Positions 53,723 to 61,722 of a stretch of DNA of 61,722 nucleotides are shown piece after piece. Below the pieces are notes generated by a model. That model did not search any database. It saw only the letters and a list, made by a program, of their open reading frames with translations, and was not told the origin of the DNA. Each line of letters opens with the position of its first letter. Positions within the stretch are counted from its first letter, which is position 1. The position numbers were made by a program, and so were the translations under genes. Source of the DNA: Bacteriovoracaceae bacterium. GTDB taxonomy: Bacteria; Bdellovibrionota; Bacteriovoracia; Bacteriovoracales; Bacteriovoracaceae. Location: the NCBI GenBank assembly GCA_020630335.1, contig JAHDBN010000014.1, positions 1 through 61,722 of the forward strand, written 5' to 3'.

Positions 53723-53729
53723 TACTCCA

Positions 53730-54683
53730 ATGGATTATTTAGACTTTGAAAAACCAATTCACGACTTAGAAGCTCAAGTTTTAGAGCTTGAAGGAAAGAC
53801 TAAAAACTCAGATCTTGATTTAAGTCAGCAAATTTCAGAGCTTAAAGATAAGATCAATGGGCTCATAAAAAAAACTTATGCTGATCTATCATCTTGGGAA
53901 AGAGTGCAGTTATCTAGGCATCCCAAGAGGCCTCATTCTAAAGATTATGTTGAATTAATTTTTGATGAGTTTGAAGAAGTATCTGGTGATAGATCTTTTT
54001 GTGATGATCAATCTATTATTGCAGGCTTTGGTTTTATTGATGGAAAAAAAATAGCTGTGGTTGCTATAGAGAAAGGGCGGAAGACTCAAGAGAAAATTAA
54101 AAGAAACTTCGGAATGCCTCATCCGGAAGGTTATAGAAAAGCACTTAGAGTCGCTAAGATTGCATCTCAATTTTCCATCCCTTTATTAACTCTAGTAGAT
54201 ACTCCAGGTGCTTATCCAGGAATAGGAGCAGAAGAAAGAGGCCAATCTTATGCTATCGCTCATAATATTGAAGAATTTTTTAATTTAAAGATTCCCGTTG
54301 TTTCAGTAGTTATTGGAGAAGGTGGTTCTGGGGGAGCTTTAGGGATTGCAGTTGCAGATGAAGTTTTAATGCAGGAATACTCTATTTATTCTGTTATCTC
54401 GCCAGAATCTTGTGCTTCTATATTATGGTCAGATACAAAAATGACTGAGCAAGCAGCGAATGCTTTAAAACTACATCCTCAAATGGCCAAGAAACTTGGA
54501 GTTATTGATGGTATCATCCCTGAGCCAGCTGGCGGAGCTCATAGAAATTTTAAAGAAGCAGCAAAAATGCTGAAAAAAGCAGTTCTTGAATCATTTTCTA
54601 AATTAGAAAAGAAATCTGTCGATAAGATTCAAGAAGATAGACATGAGAAATTTCGAAAAATTGGAAATCAATTTATAAGTTAA
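53730..54683 (+). CDS. accA: Acetyl-CoA carboxylase carboxyltransferase subunit alpha
   Basis: AccA with AccD forms the carboxyltransferase that makes malonyl-CoA. The protein is 317 residues from ATG 53730, which gives the family N terminus MDYLDFEKPIHDLE. Motifs GFIDGKKIAVVAIEKGR, GMPHPEGYRKALR, TLVDTPGAYPG and GEGGSGGALG are all present. The frame opens at 53694, but that would add 12 residues with no family match. It is first in the accA-yicC-gmk-rsh unit. Confidence 0.95.
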   Translation: MDYLDFEKPIHDLEAQVLELEGKTKNSDLDLSQQISELKDKINGLIKKTYADLSSWERVQLSRHPKRPHSKDYVELIFDEFEEVSGDRSFCDDQSIIAGFGFIDGKKIAVVAIEKGRKTQEKIKRNFGMPHPEGYRKALRVAKIASQFSIPLLTLVDTPGAYPGIGAEERGQSYAIAHNIEEFFNLKIPVVSVVIGEGGSGGALGIAVADEVLMQEYSIYSVISPESCASILWSDTKMTEQAANALKLHPQMAKKLGVIDGIIPEPAGGAHRNFKEAAKMLKKAVLESFSKLEKKSVDKIQEDRHEKFRKIGNQFIS

Positions 54684-54695
54684 GGAAATACAAAA

Positions 54696-55562
54696 ATGAA
54701 CGTTTCTTCTATGACAGGTTTTAGTCGAACTGAAACCGAAAAAGATAATTATGAAATTGTATGTGAACTTAAATCTGTAAATAATAGATTTAAAGATTAT
54801 AGATTTCGAATGCCTAATTTCATGAATTCAATTGAATTAGAGCTAAAAAAAATAGCTGAGAAACATATAAAAAGGGGTAGTCTTGATATTTATCTTCAAG
54901 CTAAGAAAAAATCTAAAGAAGAGGTTTTTAATATTGATTTTGATAAAGTAAATACTTATTTAAAGCAATTCAAAGAAAATATATCAACGGATGTTTCTAT
55001 TCAGCCTGCTCATTTCTTAAGAACTGAATTTTCTAAAGAAGTAGATAAATCATCTCAAGAGAGTTTACTTGTATTTTTAAAAGAAACCTTTACTGAAACG
55101 ATAAAATCATTACAAACTTCTAGGTTATCAGAGGGGAAGGAATTAAAAGTTGTTCTTGAAAAAAATCTAGAATCTTTGAAGAAAACACTTCTTAAAGTTC
55201 ATTCGATTAGAAATGAGAATAAAGAAAATGTAGAAAAAAAGTTATTAGAAAAGTTTAAAGAAAAGAATGTAGAGCTTGAATTAGATGATTCAAGATTATA
55301 CAAAGAAGTAATTTTTTATCTTGAAAAATTAGATATTGATGAAGAGATAGATAGAGCAAATATTCATCTAGAAAAACTATCTAAGCTTTTAAATGATGAA
55401 AGTGTAGTGAAAGGAAGAGAGATAGAATTTACCTTACAAGAGCTCAATAGAGAAGTTAATACCATTGGTTCGAAGGCTAATCATGAAGAGATTTCTCAAG
55501 CAGTTGTTAAGTGTAAAATGTATTTAGAAAAAATGAGAGAGCAAGCGCTGAATATTCAATGA
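54696..55562 (+). CDS. yicC: YicC-family endoribonuclease
   Basis: YicC proteins are endoribonucleases implicated in RNA turnover and stress responses. The 288-residue protein begins MNVSSMTGFSRTE, the family start, with CELKSVNNRFKDY following. The C-terminal half is a long helical region ending KMYLEKMREQALNIQ. The gene precedes gmk with an ATGA overlap. The yicC-gmk neighbourhood is common across bacteria, which supports the call. Confidence 0.92.
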   Translation: MNVSSMTGFSRTETEKDNYEIVCELKSVNNRFKDYRFRMPNFMNSIELELKKIAEKHIKRGSLDIYLQAKKKSKEEVFNIDFDKVNTYLKQFKENISTDVSIQPAHFLRTEFSKEVDKSSQESLLVFLKETFTETIKSLQTSRLSEGKELKVVLEKNLESLKKTLLKVHSIRNENKENVEKKLLEKFKEKNVELELDDSRLYKEVIFYLEKLDIDEEIDRANIHLEKLSKLLNDESVVKGREIEFTLQELNREVNTIGSKANHEEISQAVVKCKMYLEKMREQALNIQ

Positions 55563-56131
55563 ATGAAAAAAAAGGAAAAGTTATTATAATTGTTGCACCG
55601 TCTGGAACGGGTAAGTCGACTTTACTAAAAATGATCTTTGAAGATTTTCCAGATCTTTTATGGTCAGTTTCAACTACAACTCGTCCTAAGCGTCCTGGTG
55701 AGATTGAAGGTAAAGATTATTTCTATGTTTCTAAAGATCATTTTGAGAAAATGATCAAGCATAATGAATTTGTAGAATGGGCGAAAGTTCATGGTAATTA
55801 TTATGGAACTTCTAGGTCTTATTTAAGTAAAGCTATAAATGATGGGAAATTAATTGTTTGTGATTTAGATGTGCAAGGAACAGATGCGATGATTCAAAAC
55901 TTTCCTGATCATACAAAAGCGATTTTCATTGAACCTCCTTCTATCGATACGTTACGTGAGAGATTGAGAAAAAGAGCGACTGATAATACAGGAGTTATTA
56001 ATACACGACTTAATAACGCGAAATCAGAACTATTACGAAAACATGATTTTCACTATCTCGTTCGAAATGATGACCTAGATTCTGCCTATAAGATATTAAA
56101 GAGTATTTTTTGTGAGATAATGGAAAAATGA
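55559..56131 (+). CDS. gmk: Guanylate kinase
   Basis: Gmk phosphorylates GMP to GDP. The 190-residue protein has the P-loop APSGTGKST (about 13-21), the STTTRPKRPGEIEGKDY GMP-binding region, and the ERLRKR lid segment. It overlaps yicC by 4 bases and rsh by 4 bases. In many proteobacteria rpoZ lies between gmk and spoT; here there is no room for it. Confidence 0.96.
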   Translation: MNEKKGKVIIIVAPSGTGKSTLLKMIFEDFPDLLWSVSTTTRPKRPGEIEGKDYFYVSKDHFEKMIKHNEFVEWAKVHGNYYGTSRSYLSKAINDGKLIVCDLDVQGTDAMIQNFPDHTKAIFIEPPSIDTLRERLRKRATDNTGVINTRLNNAKSELLRKHDFHYLVRNDDLDSAYKILKSIFCEIMEK

Positions 56132-58320
56132 TAGAAGAACGTCTTGATTTTAGCCATGAGCCTGATCTCACTATTGATGAGCTGATTAAAAGAGTAAAAA
56201 CCTATCACGAAGATGTTGATGGTGATTTTATTAAAAAAGCTTATGAGTTCGCAGCTCATGCTCACCGCGAACAGAAAAGAAGTTCTGGGGAAGCTTATAT
56301 CATTCATCCTTTAAATGTAAGTGCGACACTTGTTAAATTAAAAATGGATGTTGAGACCATTATAGCAGGTTTACTTCATGATACAGTAGAAGACTGTGAC
56401 GTGACCCCTGAAGATATAGAAAAAGAGTTTTCAACTAATATCTCTCAAATTGTTGTAGGGCTTACTAAAATTTCAAAAATGAAATTTCGCTCTAAAGAAG
56501 AATCTCAAGCAGAAAACTTTAGAAAAATGGTAGTTGCCATGGCCAAAGATTTAAGGGTGATCATGGTTAAGCTTGCCGATAGAATGCATAACATGAGGAC
56601 TCTGCAATACGTTTCTCCAGAGAAACAAATGAAAGTTGCGAGTGAAACTTTAGATATTTATGTTCCTCTTGCAAGCAGGCTTGGTATTAACTCTGTTAAA
56701 GGTGAACTTGAAGATTTATGTCTAAGATTTATGCATCCTGAGTTTTATTATAAGTTATCTGATAAAGTCGCCATGAAGAAAAGTGAGCGAGAAGAATATA
56801 TCAGAGAAACAATTCAATTAATTACAAAAAAACTTGAAGAATATAATGTGAAATCAGAAGTCTCTGGAAGGCCTAAAACATTTTTTTCTATTTATAAAAA
56901 AATGAGCAATCAAGGTGTAGGGTTCGAACAAATCCAAGACTTATTAGCGTTTAGAATTATTGTGAACAATATTAGTGAATGTTATAAAGGCCTTGGAATT
57001 ATTCACTCTTCTTTTAAGCCTGTTCCTGGAAGATTTAAAGACTATATTGCGATTCCAAAAACTAATAACTATCAAAGTTTACATACCACGGTTCTTGGTC
57101 CCAAAGCGGAAAGAGTTGAGATTCAAATTAGAACTGAAGAGATGCACGAGGTTGCCGAGAAAGGAATTGCTGCACATTGGAAGTATAAAGAATCTGGAGG
57201 ATCATCTCTAGTAAAGAGTAAGACACTAGATTGGGTTCAAGAACTTGTAGAGCTTAATAAAGATGTAGGTGATAATACTGATTTCATGGATGTGGTGAAA
57301 AATGACATCGATATTGGAGGAGTTTTTGTTTTTACTCCTAATGGTGATGTTATTGAATTAAGACATGGAGCAACGCCATTAGATTTTGCTTATGCCGTTC
57401 ATACACAAGTAGGACATAAATGTGTTGGTGCAAAGGTAAATGGAAAAATTGTTCCTCTTAAATTTAAGTTACGATCTGGCGATAGCATTGAGGTTTTAAC
57501 AAACAAAACTCAAGAACCAACAAAAGACTGGCTTAAAATCGTAAAATCCTCAAGAGCAAAAACTAAAATCAGACAATATCTTTCTCAACTTGAAAGAGAG
57601 AAGAGTAAGAAAATTGGTGAAGAAATGCTTGGAGAGGCATTAAAGGTTTATCAATCTAATATTAAAACATTAGAGAAGAAAGGTGAGTTTAAAAAAGCTT
57701 ATGATGAACTTCATGCAAGAAATCTAGAAGAGCTTTATATTCATATTGCTACTGGTAGAAGTAGTATTAAAGAAGTTTTAAAACTCATTCCTTCTATTGA
57801 TTTCAAAGAAGATGAAGAAAAAAGTAAGAAGGTTGAATCCTTTGTTCAAAAAATTACAAAAACAGCAAAAAGATCAGCAGGGAAATCAAATGCAGTTATT
57901 GTTGATGGCCTAGAAGATATTGAAGTGAGAATGGGAAGGTGTTGTAATCCAATTCCAGGAGATCAAATTACTGGTTTTATTACCAAAGGTAGAGGAATTA
58001 CTATTCATTCTAAAACCTGTGAGAAAATTTTAGAGCAAGGCGAGATAAGACAGATATTTGTTGAATGGAATGGAGAGTATAATTTCAAGCACCCTGTAAA
58101 TATCAAAGTTATAACTGAAGACAAACCTGGTATTCTTGCATCTATTTCCAATGCTATTAATAATATAGGAATAAATATCAGATCTGCTCATGCAAAATCT
58201 CTTCCTGATCAAAAAGGAAGTTTTATTTTTGAAGTTGAAGTTAAAGATTATAGTGAGTTTTTAAAAACTATTAGCGTGATAGAAGCAAGACAAGAAGTAA
58301 TCAGCGTCTCTAGGGCCTAA
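56128..58320 (+). CDS. spoT: Bifunctional (p)ppGpp synthetase/hydrolase (Rsh/SpoT)
   Basis: This enzyme makes and degrades (p)ppGpp, the stringent-response alarmone. The 730-residue protein has an N-terminal HD hydrolase domain with HPLNVSATLVKL and LLHDTVEDC (about 84). The synthetase domain includes NNYQSLHTT near residue 314, followed by TGS and then ACT domains at the C terminus. The hydrolase motif is intact, so it should work both ways. The 4-base overlap (ctaa) with the convergent DUF3943 gene contains both stops. Confidence 0.96.
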   Translation: MIEERLDFSHEPDLTIDELIKRVKTYHEDVDGDFIKKAYEFAAHAHREQKRSSGEAYIIHPLNVSATLVKLKMDVETIIAGLLHDTVEDCDVTPEDIEKEFSTNISQIVVGLTKISKMKFRSKEESQAENFRKMVVAMAKDLRVIMVKLADRMHNMRTLQYVSPEKQMKVASETLDIYVPLASRLGINSVKGELEDLCLRFMHPEFYYKLSDKVAMKKSEREEYIRETIQLITKKLEEYNVKSEVSGRPKTFFSIYKKMSNQGVGFEQIQDLLAFRIIVNNISECYKGLGIIHSSFKPVPGRFKDYIAIPKTNNYQSLHTTVLGPKAERVEIQIRTEEMHEVAEKGIAAHWKYKESGGSSLVKSKTLDWVQELVELNKDVGDNTDFMDVVKNDIDIGGVFVFTPNGDVIELRHGATPLDFAYAVHTQVGHKCVGAKVNGKIVPLKFKLRSGDSIEVLTNKTQEPTKDWLKIVKSSRAKTKIRQYLSQLEREKSKKIGEEMLGEALKVYQSNIKTLEKKGEFKKAYDELHARNLEELYIHIATGRSSIKEVLKLIPSIDFKEDEEKSKKVESFVQKITKTAKRSAGKSNAVIVDGLEDIEVRMGRCCNPIPGDQITGFITKGRGITIHSKTCEKILEQGEIRQIFVEWNGEYNFKHPVNIKVITEDKPGILASISNAINNIGINIRSAHAKSLPDQKGSFIFEVEVKDYSEFLKTISVIEARQEVISVSRA

Positions 58321-58943
58321 CGATATCCGTGATAAATAACATGAAGAGGATTAATAATCGTGACTAATACTTTTTCAAAAGTATTAAATCCCCCACGCTT
58401 TAATTTTTTTGTGATCTTATAGGTCGCTTCACCCCATAGAGCTCCAACTAAAGGAGTGACTATAATATCTTGTATACTTGGTCTTTCAATTGTTCCTTCA
58501 ATTAAATATTCCCAAGCAAGTGATTTGTAGTTTGCATAAGCCAGAGATTTTCCTGGAGTATATCCTTTTTCTCTAACTGATAAATAATAAAGAGCTCCAT
58601 TAAATGGATGAGCTATATAATTATTGGCCCAAGGATCTTTATCCCATACTGGTGGTTTCGTAAAAGCTTCTTTTAAATGCTTTCCTATATTTTTAAAATA
58701 AGGTTCATCAGGCCAGAGAGTTGAACTTCTTGGCTCGTGTAGAAGTTTTATAAAATTAGCTATAGATAGAGAGTAAGCTATCAAATCTCTTTTTATAAAC
58801 TCTTTATAGGTTTCTCCTGTAGAAGTTCGTCTTTCTAGAAATGAAACAGACTCTGATTTTGGAATACCTAAGTCTTTGAGATTTAATTTTTTATTAGCGA
58901 ATACACTAAAAGAGATACAAAATATTAAAATAAAACGAATCAT
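58317..58943 (-). CDS. DUF3943-family exported protein
   Basis: A 208-residue protein with a signal peptide (MIRFILIFCISFSVFA). It matches DUF3943: WDKDPWANNYIAHPFNG followed by SLAWEYLIEG and PSIQDIIVTPLVGALWGE. The family is found in outer-membrane or periplasmic proteins of unknown function, often in predators and Bacteroidetes. A GAAGG Shine-Dalgarno precedes the ATG. Confidence 0.85.
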   Translation of the reverse strand: MIRFILIFCISFSVFANKKLNLKDLGIPKSESVSFLERRTSTGETYKEFIKRDLIAYSLSIANFIKLLHEPRSSTLWPDEPYFKNIGKHLKEAFTKPPVWDKDPWANNYIAHPFNGALYYLSVREKGYTPGKSLAYANYKSLAWEYLIEGTIERPSIQDIIVTPLVGALWGEATYKITKKLKRGGFNTFEKVLVTIINPLHVIYHGYR

Positions 58944-58979
58944 AAAGCCTTCTACAAAATTAAAAACTAAAGAACAAAT

Positions 58980-59732
58980 TTAGAGTGTAAGAATTTCATG
59001 CCCTAAACCATCTTGCGTAACTAAGATAGTATGTTCAAATTGAGCTGAGGGAGATTTGTCTTGAGTGATAACGGTCCACCCATCATCCAGGACTTTTGAA
59101 TGCCTTTTTCCTAGATTAATCATAGGCTCGATTGTAAAAGTCATACCGGCCCTTAACTCAACTCCAGTTCCTTTTTTACCATAATGAAGAACTTGAGGAT
59201 CTTCATGAAATTCTCTTCCGATTCCATGTCCACAATATTCTCGAACAACGCTATATCCGTGGTCATGAGCGATTTCTTGAATACAAGCGCCTATATCTCC
59301 AAGTCTTGCTCCGGGTTTAACGAGTTTAATAGATTCATCTAAAGAAAGTTTGGTAATTTCAACTAACTTTTTAATCTCTGAAGAAACCTCACCAATCATA
59401 AAGGTCCTATTGGTATCTCCATGATAATGATTAAGAATCGTAGTAACATCAATATTTAAAATATCACCATTTTTAAGTTTATCTGCCTCAGAAGGTATTC
59501 CATGACAAATAACTTCATTTAAAGAAGTACAAACTGATTTTGGAAAGCCATGGTAATTTAGTGGAGCAGGAATCGCATTGTGTTCTATAATATAGTTATG
59601 ACACAGTGTGTTTACTTCTTCGGTGCTCATGCCGATTTCTAGTTTCTTTTCTATGAAGCGAAGTGTATCTGCAGCTAATTTGCAGGTTTCCCTCATTAAT
59701 TCAATTTCTCTATTCGATTTTATTGTTATCAT
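58980..59732 (-). CDS. map: Methionine aminopeptidase, type I
   Basis: Map removes the initiator Met from nascent proteins. The protein is 250 residues from ATG 59732, which gives MITIKSNREIELMRETC as expected. The metal ligands are in LNIDVTTI, HGDTNRTF, HGIGREFHEDP, FTIEPM and FEHTILV. The frame extends to 59780, but the extra residues are not family-like. It is divergent from the arginase-family gene. The two -10 boxes share almost the same bases (minus TATACT and plus TATAAC near 59763-59772). Confidence 0.94.
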   Translation of the reverse strand: MITIKSNREIELMRETCKLAADTLRFIEKKLEIGMSTEEVNTLCHNYIIEHNAIPAPLNYHGFPKSVCTSLNEVICHGIPSEADKLKNGDILNIDVTTILNHYHGDTNRTFMIGEVSSEIKKLVEITKLSLDESIKLVKPGARLGDIGACIQEIAHDHGYSVVREYCGHGIGREFHEDPQVLHYGKKGTGVELRAGMTFTIEPMINLGKRHSKVLDDGWTVITQDKSPSAQFEHTILVTQDGLGHEILTL

Positions 59733-59800
59733 AAGCTTGCGTTTTTTTATGGTTTTAGCAAAAGTATAACTACATGTCACATGAGTTTATGAGGTAAATT

Positions 59801-60853
59801 TTGAGCTTAGAAAAAGAATATTTAACTTATCCTGGAAATGGAGTTTATACAGTTAAAACGGCAGAAGAGAAGAAGCTTAAAGTTTTAAAAAAGCTCTATA
59901 ATACAGATGATTTTGAAAATGCTGAGAAGGCATGGAAAGAAAGCTTTAATAGATTTGAGGAGAGTTCAGTTTGTATTTTAGGTGCTCCTAGTGATGTCGG
60001 TGCGGGGATAGTGAGAGGTTCAAATTGGGGGCCTTTGGCCATTAGAGAAAAAATTCAAAATAAATATTTTGATCTTGGTGATATTAAGGTTATTCCACAT
60101 TTAATTCATGATGATTATCTTAGTGAAAAAAGCATGCATCATTTTCAAAAGGTGAATTATGACGGAAAAAATCATCCAGTTTCAGCTCTTTCAATTTTAG
60201 AAAAAGTGTCATCTGATTTTTTTAAAAATCATCAAGATAAATTTCTTCTCACTCTGGGAGGAGATCATTCAATCTCTAGGCCTTTAAGTGAGAGTTTTCT
60301 TGATAACTTTTCAGATATTGGTGTTTTACATTTTGATGCTCATACAGATTTAATGGATGAGAGGTTAGGGGTTGAGCATTGCTTTGCTACCTGGGCCTAT
60401 CATTGTGCTAAAAAATTAGATAATCCTAAAAAAATGATTCAAGTTGGAATTAGATCAAGTGGTAAAGAGAAAGCATATTGGGAGGATTTAGTTGGTTTAA
60501 CTCAATTTTGGAGTGAGGATGTAAAAAAATTAGGGCCTCATGAGATTTCTTCAAGGATTGTTAAGCAATATAAATCTTTAGGTGTAAAAAAATTATACCT
60601 GAGTTTTGATATTGATGCTTTTGATAAAAGTATTGCGAGTGCAACAGGGACTCCTGAAGAAAATGGTTTGCTTATAGAAGAAACATTAGAAATACTAAGA
60701 CTTGTTACTAAAGAAATTCCTATTAAAGCAGCTGACTTAGTAGAAGTCGCACCTTTCATTTCATATGATGAGAATCAAACAGACAGCATTTCTAAAACTC
60801 TAAAATCTGCAATGAGTATAGTAAATTTCTTGTTTAATCATTGGAATAAATGA
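59801..60853 (+). CDS. Arginase/agmatinase/formimidoylglutamase-family hydrolase
   Basis: A 350-residue manganese ureohydrolase. The ligand motifs are GGDHS (about 153-157), DAHTDLMD (about 179-186) and SFDIDAFD (about 264-271). The substrate (arginine, agmatine, formimidoylglutamate or guanidinobutyrate) cannot be fixed from sequence. The start is TTG 59801, seven bases after a gagg Shine-Dalgarno. The ATG at 59781 leads to an immediate stop. aat follows with a 4-base overlap. Confidence 0.88.
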   Translation: MSLEKEYLTYPGNGVYTVKTAEEKKLKVLKKLYNTDDFENAEKAWKESFNRFEESSVCILGAPSDVGAGIVRGSNWGPLAIREKIQNKYFDLGDIKVIPHLIHDDYLSEKSMHHFQKVNYDGKNHPVSALSILEKVSSDFFKNHQDKFLLTLGGDHSISRPLSESFLDNFSDIGVLHFDAHTDLMDERLGVEHCFATWAYHCAKKLDNPKKMIQVGIRSSGKEKAYWEDLVGLTQFWSEDVKKLGPHEISSRIVKQYKSLGVKKLYLSFDIDAFDKSIASATGTPEENGLLIEETLEILRLVTKEIPIKAADLVEVAPFISYDENQTDSISKTLKSAMSIVNFLFNHWNK

Positions 60854-61488
60854 AATCAGAAATTATAGAATTTAGAGACCCTCAACTTTCTAATAAAGAT
60901 GGCATTGTTCATGTTGGAGGAGAGTTAATACCTGAAAATATAATTAGTGCTTATAAAAAAGGAATTTTTCCTTGGCCTCATTCTGAAGACTTCCCAATGC
61001 TATGGTATTCACCTGATCCAAGAGGTGTGCTGTACGTAGAAAAGTTTAGGATCAATAAAAGTTTTGAAAAGTTTATAAAGAAAACAAATTTTAAAGTGAC
61101 GTTTAATCATTGTTTCAGAGATATAGTTGAGCATTGTCAGCATAACTTAATCAGACAAGAACCTACCTGGATTACTGAAGATTTACTTAATGCCTATTGT
61201 ACTCTTTATGAGCAAGGATTTGCTTATAGTATTGAGATTTGGAATGAAGAGGAATTAGTAGGAGGACTTTATGGCATAAAAATAAATAATTTCTATTCAG
61301 CAGAGTCAATGTTTTATTTAAGTTCTAATGCATCTAAATTAGCCATTTATCACCTTGTAGATACCTTAAAAGCAAATAATATAGCATGGCTAGATATTCA
61401 AATGGTAACTCCTATCACGGCACAATTAGGAGGGGAAGAAATTTCACGAAAAAAATTTTTAAACCTTCTGCAAGGATCTATTGACTGA
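60850..61488 (+). CDS. aat: Leucyl/phenylalanyl-tRNA--protein transferase Aat
   Basis: Aat adds Leu or Phe to proteins with N-terminal Lys or Arg, making primary N-degrons for ClpS-ClpAP. The 212-residue protein has the IFPWPHSEDFPMLWYSPDPRGV region, FNHCFRDIV, EPTWITEDL and GGLYGIKI, all family landmarks. It overlaps the arginase-family gene by 4 bases. ClpS and ClpA are encoded about 35 kb upstream in the same window. Confidence 0.96.
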   Translation: MKSEIIEFRDPQLSNKDGIVHVGGELIPENIISAYKKGIFPWPHSEDFPMLWYSPDPRGVLYVEKFRINKSFEKFIKKTNFKVTFNHCFRDIVEHCQHNLIRQEPTWITEDLLNAYCTLYEQGFAYSIEIWNEEELVGGLYGIKINNFYSAESMFYLSSNASKLAIYHLVDTLKANNIAWLDIQMVTPITAQLGGEEISRKKFLNLLQGSID

Positions 61489-61541
61489 GGGAGTTCTCAA
61501 AGGCAATATCTAGAAACGCTCTACTTATTAATTTCAAAATT

Positions 61542-61628
61542 GCCCGGGTGGTGGAATTGGTAGACACAAGGGATTTAAAATCCCTCGGCCTTTTGGCTGT
61601 GCGGGTTCAAGTCCCGCCTTGGGCACCA
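61542..61628 (+). tRNA. tRNA-Leu (anticodon TAA)
   Basis: The 87-base gene has acceptor stem GCCCGGG/CTTGGGC (two G-T pairs). The anticodon stem is AGGGA/TCCCT with loop TTTAAAA (anticodon TAA), with a class II long variable arm and a T-loop with TTCAAGT, plus an encoded CCA. It decodes UUA and, with wobble, UUG. It lies 53 bp after aat. About 94 bp remain to the right edge, in which I see nothing. Confidence 0.97.
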
Positions 61629-61722
61629 TTTAACATGACTTACTTTTCACATAAGACAAAACAAATTCGAATATCCTCGCTTAGTAGTGGAACTTCACTC
61701 TAACATTTCGTAATCATTGATC

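Noticed and set aside
53694-53729. Longer N terminus of AccA
   Set aside because: The first 12 residues do not match the family, and the sequence looks like a promoter.
1-61722. CRISPR arrays, insertion sequences, integrases, phage genes, rRNA operons
   Set aside because: I looked for direct repeats with spacers, transposase motifs and rRNA landmarks and saw none. The only tandem repeats are the 18-bp coding repeat at the left edge and low-complexity coding tracts.

Overview
The window is an AT-rich bacterial chromosome segment of about 61.7 kb. It carries many Gram-negative housekeeping genes, almost no paralogous or mobile DNA, and a large share of small secreted proteins and lipoproteins of unknown function. 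Complete outer-membrane machinery (BamA, Skp, LolCD, lipid A genes), a delta-proteobacterial-type order (prfB-lolC-lolD-bamA-skp-lpxD-fabZ-lpxA-oxidoreductase-lpxB-lpxK), very low GC, and a strongly lysine-rich histone-like protein together suggest a relative of the predatory Bdellovibrionota, most likely the Bacteriovorax/Halobacteriovorax side. That placement is inference from gene content, not from a marker-gene tree.

Layout. 1-597 holds the 3' end of a gene with an 18-bp tandem repeat. 580-6374 (minus) has lipoate synthesis (lipB, lipA), an ABC ATPase, an AstD-like dehydrogenase, coaE and mazG. 6419-10973 (plus) has ybeY, then an outer-membrane barrel gene overlapping an EF-hand lipoprotein gene. 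11017-23277 is one long envelope operon: prfB (with a programmed +1 frameshift), lolC, lolD, bamA, skp, lpxD, fabZ, lpxA, a Gfo/Idh/MocA oxidoreductase, lpxB, lpxK and a DUF3108 lipoprotein. 23352-28606 holds rpsA with a strong terminator, then murI, clpS and clpA. 28607-29471 is a very AT-rich non-coding stretch, the lysine-rich protein gene and a terminator. 29526-36719 carries pepD, small membrane proteins, an FtsB/DivIC-like protein, a DUF192 lipoprotein, aspS, a DUF2834 protein and a secreted unknown.

36893-40208 is the fadB-fadA beta-oxidation pair. 40194-47592 mixes secreted unknowns, an MgtC-like protein, an AbgT transporter, a secreted lipase-like hydrolase and a papain/NlpC-like secreted protein followed by two small exported proteins. 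47593-49013 is gene-poor (a DUF3050 gene and tRNA-Leu CAA). 49014-53650 holds an SDR/acyltransferase pair, engB, an FHA-sigma54-type AAA+ protein without a DNA-binding domain, and a TonB-shaped protein. 53730-58320 is accA-yicC-gmk-rsh. The end holds a DUF3943 protein, map, an arginase-family enzyme, aat and tRNA-Leu (TAA).

How the genes work together. The central operon links translation termination, lipoprotein export, barrel assembly and lipid A synthesis. ClpS, ClpA and Aat together make the leucine/phenylalanine N-degron route. LipA/LipB, CoaE, AccA and FadAB serve acyl metabolism. Two genome-style features stand out. All seven convergent protein-coding pairs overlap at their 3' ends. 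Several genes without a Shine-Dalgarno have a -10-like hexamer 6-8 bases before the start codon, which suggests leaderless mRNAs. No CRISPR array, insertion sequence, phage gene or rRNA was seen.
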